Part shown: piece by piece, positions 59,917-64,000 of the stretch
How positions within the stretch are numbered: the stretch's first letter is position 1
Layout of the letters: each line of letters begins with the position of its first letter
DNA from: Pelagomonas calceolata
Taxonomy: Eukaryota; Sar; Pelagophyceae; Pelagomonadales; Pelagomonadaceae
Length of the DNA stretch: 64,000 nt
Assembly: GCA_918797485.1 (NCBI GenBank)
Contig: CAKKNE010000006.1
Location: 2,604,001 to 2,668,000 of the forward strand
Direction of reading: 5' to 3'
Translations under genes and position numbers: made by a program
Notes under the pieces: generated by a model
What the model was told of the DNA's origin: nothing
The model's database searches: none
Seen by the model: the letters and a program-made list of their open reading frames with translations, nothing else

Positions 59917-60510
59917 CTACTCATAGAAAAAGGGGCGTCGGTGCATGTGCGGGACTCCCGTAATAACACGCTGCTTCACCGTGCGAGCTCATATAACCAC
60001 GTGGAGGTAGTCAAATTGTTAATCGAAGCGGGAAGCGACGTTAATGCGCGTGGCCGCGATCAGAATACTCCCCTACACCTGGCGGCTCGCCTCGGCAATG
60101 GTGGCGTCGCAAGCGCCCGGGTGCTGCTGAGAGCTGGCGCCGAGGTGAACGCTGAAAACAATATTGGCGACACGCCGCTTTTTGGCTCACTCAGCGCTTG
60201 GGAATGTAACTCGCGTTGCTTCCGCGTCTGGCCGATTCTCTTGCGTGCCGGTGCCAATCTCCCCGCCGACCCGGACCAGTTCCAGACGTTTCTTGCCAGC
60301 GGTTATATCCGGGGAGTGATCGACGCGGGCGGCTGGGCAAACTACGAACGCCACCACCTCGACAAGCTCACCGCGATGCTCACGCCGAAGGATGATGGCC
60401 GCCGCCGCTCGCCCCGCCGCCTGTCGCCGCTCCGTCGCGTCCCGCCCGAGGTCCTCCACAAGATCGCCGCGTTCGCTTTCCAGTTGGCGTTTTCACCGTA
60501 CAGATACTGA
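59916..60510 (+). CDS. ankyrin-repeat protein, 5' part missing or unplaced
   Basis: The convincing coding begins at an acceptor-like GGCTTAG (to 59915) with LLIEKGASVHVRDSRNNTLLHRA, i.e. inside an ankyrin repeat. Two further repeats (HVEVVKLLIEAGSDVNARG; TPLHLAARLGNGG...LLRAGAEVNAEN) and a C-terminal region follow: GGWANYERHHLDKLTAML and VPPEVLHKIAAFAFQLAFSPYRY. The C-terminus is paralogous to that of 45276-46004. The frame is open further left, but there it is antisense to the phytocyanin and has no ankyrin sense. It is either a gene with a distant first exon or a 5'-truncated copy. Confidence 0.65.
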
Positions 60511-60605
60511 GCGCGAACACCAGCCGGGCCCACCGCGACCCCCGAATAATGGACTCGATTGTATAGTTCTTTAGTAGGGGATGGGGAGGGGAGAGGACCG
60601 CGCGT

Positions 60606-63600
60606 CTACGCCATCGCTGCGGCGACGAGCGCGCCCGCGTCCGCGCGCCCGGCGAAGATGCCCTTCAGCTTCTGCACTAATGCTTCCTTCTCGGCCTCGT
60701 CGACCATCGCGGCCGCCTCCCGCGCGTGCGCGTCGAAGTACGACAACACCGCATCATCATCCGACCAGTCGCAGTCGCAGAACGCCTCGACCTTAGAAGT
60801 GGCGTCCGCGAGCGAGCCACCCTGCCTCGAGATGCCCTTCGCCAGAGCATCGACCGCGAGCCGCCTAGCAGCTCTTTTGTAGAAGTAGCCGCGGGCGCCC
60901 TCCCACGAGACCACGTCCCTAATAACGCCCTTGGCCTTCATGCGGCCCGCCCTATCATGGAGATCGGCAAACTCGATGGCCACCTGCTGGTACAGGGGCG
61001 CCAGCTTCGCCTCCCGCGCCGCCACCGCCGCGTCGCGCTCCGCCGACGCCGGCTGCGCCAATAACTTCGCGAGCTCGGCGTCCGTCCGCGCCATGACCTT
61101 CTTCTGGTCCGGCGACCGGAACTTGACCTCGCAAATCCCCGGCGGCTCCAAGATCCCACCACGACTTTCCGGGTCGGCGTACATCTCCATAAAATCACTA
61201 TTGATCGTCGGGTCCACGACGACCCAGGCCCCACCTCGCAACTCGGCCTTGGGCGGGATGTACACAAAAACGGGCATGTCGTACTTCGTCAATTCATCCA
61301 CGATCTTCGCGCCGAACTTGAGGACCTCGTCGTACATGTCCCTGGTCCCGCCACTGAAGCCGCGCCAGTTCGCGAGGATCATGAGCGGCAGTTTCTCGCC
61401 CCGTCCGAAGTCGGCGATCGCCTGAGCGGTCTTGTGCGCGGAATCCGGGTACCAGACCTGGCCGGCTTGCGGCTTGATCGATTCCCTGGAGTCGGGGTTC
61501 GCCGGGTCCGCCGGGACTACTGCCTCGACCGTTCTAGTTTCGACGGAGATGACGCCGAACGGGATGCCACCCAACTTCGCCCGGCCCGCGACGACGGTCT
61601 TGCCCCAGCCCGCCAGCGTCTCCGTAAACGAACCCTTGTCGAACAAGCCCGTGCCGTCGGCGTTGTCGAGGAGTTCTCTGACGTCGTACGGCGAGCCGTC
61701 GGCCGGCGGCCGGGCCGTCACCGGCCGATCCACGGGGTCCGCCGGTGCTAATAAACCAGGCTTGAGGTCGTTGGCCGTCGCGGGGACGTAGGAGAGCCAT
61801 CTCACAATGGCCTCGCAGCCTGCGCGTGACGACGTGTCTCTCTCTAGGTGTCGCGTCGATGGCGTGTCGCGGCGTCTATGGCGTCAAGGCCGCGGCGACG
61901 GCGTGTCGCGACGACCGCGTCGATGGCGTCGCGGCGACGTAGCACCGCGTCGACGCCATCGACGCGACCACGCCACGGTTGAGACGTGTACTCTCATACG
62001 GCCGCGTCGACGCCGTCGCGGCAACGTGGGCTCACGAAGACGACATAAAATACATAGGACGCCGCCCCGAACCCTCGTAGTCGTCATCAACCCCGAGATG
62101 AGTAACACCATTGGGAACCATGATCTGCTGCCCGCCGAGTTGATCTTGCGACGTGTACACGGCCTTGCCCAACAGCTTGTTCAGGGCCTGGAAGCCTGTT
62201 AAGATCATAGGCCCGGTCTTCATCTGGATGACCCGCTGGCCTAAACGATTCAGGTACGCGCCGATGCCCACAGAGCGTCCAGACACGTAGGACAACGTGA
62301 AGGTCTCCTCATAAGCTCGCGACGTCTCGCCGGCGATCGTGCCCGACCCGCGAAGGTTCTCGACCCCGATGCCGTCCGGCACCTGATCATCAGAACCAAT
62401 GATGGCCTCGATCTCGTGGTGGCCGTTGCGATTCTTCGGCTTCACGTCAACACTTCCGGAAGGGAGCTTCTCGAGGTCCTCAGGAGTGACATACAAGTAC
62501 TCCAAACCCTTGGAGGGGTCGTTGCTGACCCACTTGACGCCGACGAGCGGTTTCAACGCTTCCACGAGCCCGATGCGGGCGCCGGAGTTCGACGACAGGT
62601 ACACTCTGGGGACACCGCGAGCAGCGGCAAACCGCGTGACCTTGGCGAAGAAGTCGTCCTCCGCAACACCGAAGGAGCCGGACTGGTACGTCACATCATT
62701 CGCGACGATGACGACCTCGCGGCCCTCCGGGTACTCCGGGGTTCTAAAAGTGCACGAGAAGCCGACCATGCCCACGTCGTTGGTACCTACCGGTCTGCTA
62801 CCTTTGGTGGAGACGCCGTACTCCGCGTCGTCGTCGAACAAAAGTTCTTCGGCTACTACTACGGAGTCAGACGAGGGAATGTCAATCGGTTCACCTCCGA
62901 ACGCCACGACTTGATCATTTCTATCCCTCCAGGCTTGTAATTGAGCAGTAGCCAACAAACCGACGAAATCATAGGCATACGTCGTGCCAATACGTCTGGC
63001 GGTAGCTCGCTTCTTGGAGACGGCGTCGGCAGCCGGGTAGGGCTCGACGACGCAGTTGTTGCCTTCGACGTCGCAGTACGACAGCGTGACACCCGTGACC
63101 GGGTCGACGCGCTCGATATACGTCCTCAGACTAAGCCAGGGCCCCTCCGCACTGGTAGCGACGCCGCGCACGGGGATGACGCCCCCAGCCGTCTTGAACG
63201 CGAACTTGACCTCTATTTCATCCACCCTAGCCGCTAGTAAGCGCGTCGCTCGCGCGGCTAAATACCCCCCAAGGGTCTTCTGGAACTCCTGATCTAGTTC
63301 TTTGGCACTTTCAAATTCAACCGGCGGGATGACGTTCACGTAGACGCGGCCGGACGCCGTCGGTTTGACGCGAGCGTCGAGGAGAGCCATATCTAGCGCG
63401 TCCAAGGCCTTGTCGAGTAAGCGAGCGCAGCCCCCTTCGAAGAAATCCCTCGAGTGCGTCAAGCGACGCACGAAGACCGACTGGGCCGCGAACTTCGGGT
63501 TCTTGGCTCTCCCAGCTCTATCGTCGCCCACGTACACTCTCAGGTCCCTATTCACGGTAGGCAGGGGCATGGTCAAAAAGTTCCGCTCCACGGCGCCCAA

Positions 63601-64000
63601 CTCCAGTAAGTGGTAAAACGTCGGCCGCATGCCACGTCTGAGCGGGTCCTCGCGGTACGGCCCCGGCTGCGCGCCAAATTCAATGCACGTCGGATTCACG
63701 AAGGTAAAGTAGCGCGGGTAGTACGGCGCGTCCGTGGCCACGAAATTTACCGAACGCAGGCGCGCGGCCTCGACGGCGTTCTGGACGCCGGCCAAGGCCT
63801 GTTCTAGCGTAGCTACGAGTGCCTTATCATCGGTCGTCGCTTCGTTCGACTTTAAGAGGAGATGGATCGTGTTCACGGGCGTCTCGTCGGAAGGATCAGC
63901 CACCCACGAACTATGCGTCTGCAGGCCACTGCGTAACTCATCCCCAAACCCTTCGACCGTGGCGCTCAACCCAGCCACGGCACTCGCAGCATCATCAAAT
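60606..64000 (-). CDS. ACC: multidomain acetyl-CoA carboxylase, C-terminal part (runs off the window)
   Basis: Two exons are visible: from the right edge (frame open at 64000) to 62072, and 61819-60606. Together they code about 1,047 residues. The first part is the end of the ACC central domain. The carboxyltransferase domain follows: VVIVANDVTYQSGSFGVAEDDFF, YLSSNSGARIGL, GPMILTGFQALNKLLGKAVYTS, DQLGGQQIMVPNGVTH. After the intron come IVRWLSYVP, LPLMILANWRGFSGGTRDMYDEVLKFGA, MPVFVYIPPKAELRGGAWVVVDPTIN and RGGILEPPG. These are near-universal ACC motifs. The enzyme makes malonyl-CoA for fatty acid synthesis; biotin carboxylase and carrier domains should lie to the right. The intron 61820-62071 (252 nt) joins DDDYEG and CEAIVRWL. 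Confidence 0.95.

Overview
The window is nuclear DNA of a GC-rich, gene-dense unicellular eukaryotic alga. Several clues fit a pelagophyte (stramenopile), and Aureococcus anophagefferens is the closest match I can name from memory: plastid leaders with a signal peptide followed by an Ala-Phe type cleavage site (ispE, an SpoU methyltransferase, a plastid-type hypothetical), a eukaryotic gene set, and short introns that are still recognisable as introner elements (tiny non-autonomous DNA transposons with terminal inverted repeats and 8-bp target duplications). The organism name is an inference; no database was searched.

Layout, left to right. 1-3.2 kb: a hypothetical tail, a Cys-rich membrane protein, a rhodanese-methyltransferase fusion and a small secreted ORF. 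3.2-7.3 kb: a complete six-exon SMC2 (condensin). 7.8-9.3 kb: a coiled-coil protein and an HNH-like zinc protein. 9.3-13 kb: amidophosphoribosyltransferase (purines), a tiny membrane ORF and plastid IspE (isoprenoids). 13.7-16.8 kb: an eEF3-like translation factor whose two introns hold four tRNA genes. 16.9-27.4 kb: a myristoylated SAM-like protein, TRMO, an EHD ATPase, a RelA/SpoT-like plus TPR protein, proteasome Rpn9, an SpoU rRNA/tRNA methyltransferase and an unknown Pro-rich nuclear-type protein. 28.1-43.6 kb: one uninterrupted ORF of 5,148 codons, with about eight copies of an unrecognised module around very long low-complexity arrays. 44-53 kb: a plastid-type protein, an ankyrin protein, a mitochondrial ATM1/ABCB7 exporter, a histidine-phosphatase relative that lacks its catalytic His, a SIP5-like RING protein and TTLL12. 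53.3-64 kb: a 1,445-residue AP2/Tudor/SANT/RING protein, a fucosyltransferase-like enzyme, a phytocyanin fragment abutting an ankyrin fragment, and the 3' half of a multidomain acetyl-CoA carboxylase that runs off the right edge.

Most neighbouring genes alternate strand, giving very short convergent gaps (29-164 bp) and ten divergent gaps. Seven of the ten divergent gaps carry the same small palindrome (two CTAG cores 16-18 bp apart), which I propose as a promoter element.

The strongest candidates for something new are: (1) tRNA-bearing introns of the eEF3-like gene that share conserved ends, with no Pol III terminators; (2) a tRNA-Leu(UAG) in one of them with a 20-nt insert in the D loop, whose flanks fold like a bulge-helix-bulge and whose removal by the usual cleavage rule restores a standard D loop; (3) introners with intact TIRs/TSDs, where the 5' splice site lies in the target duplication; (4) the palindromic divergent-promoter motif; (5) the repeated module of the giant ORF.
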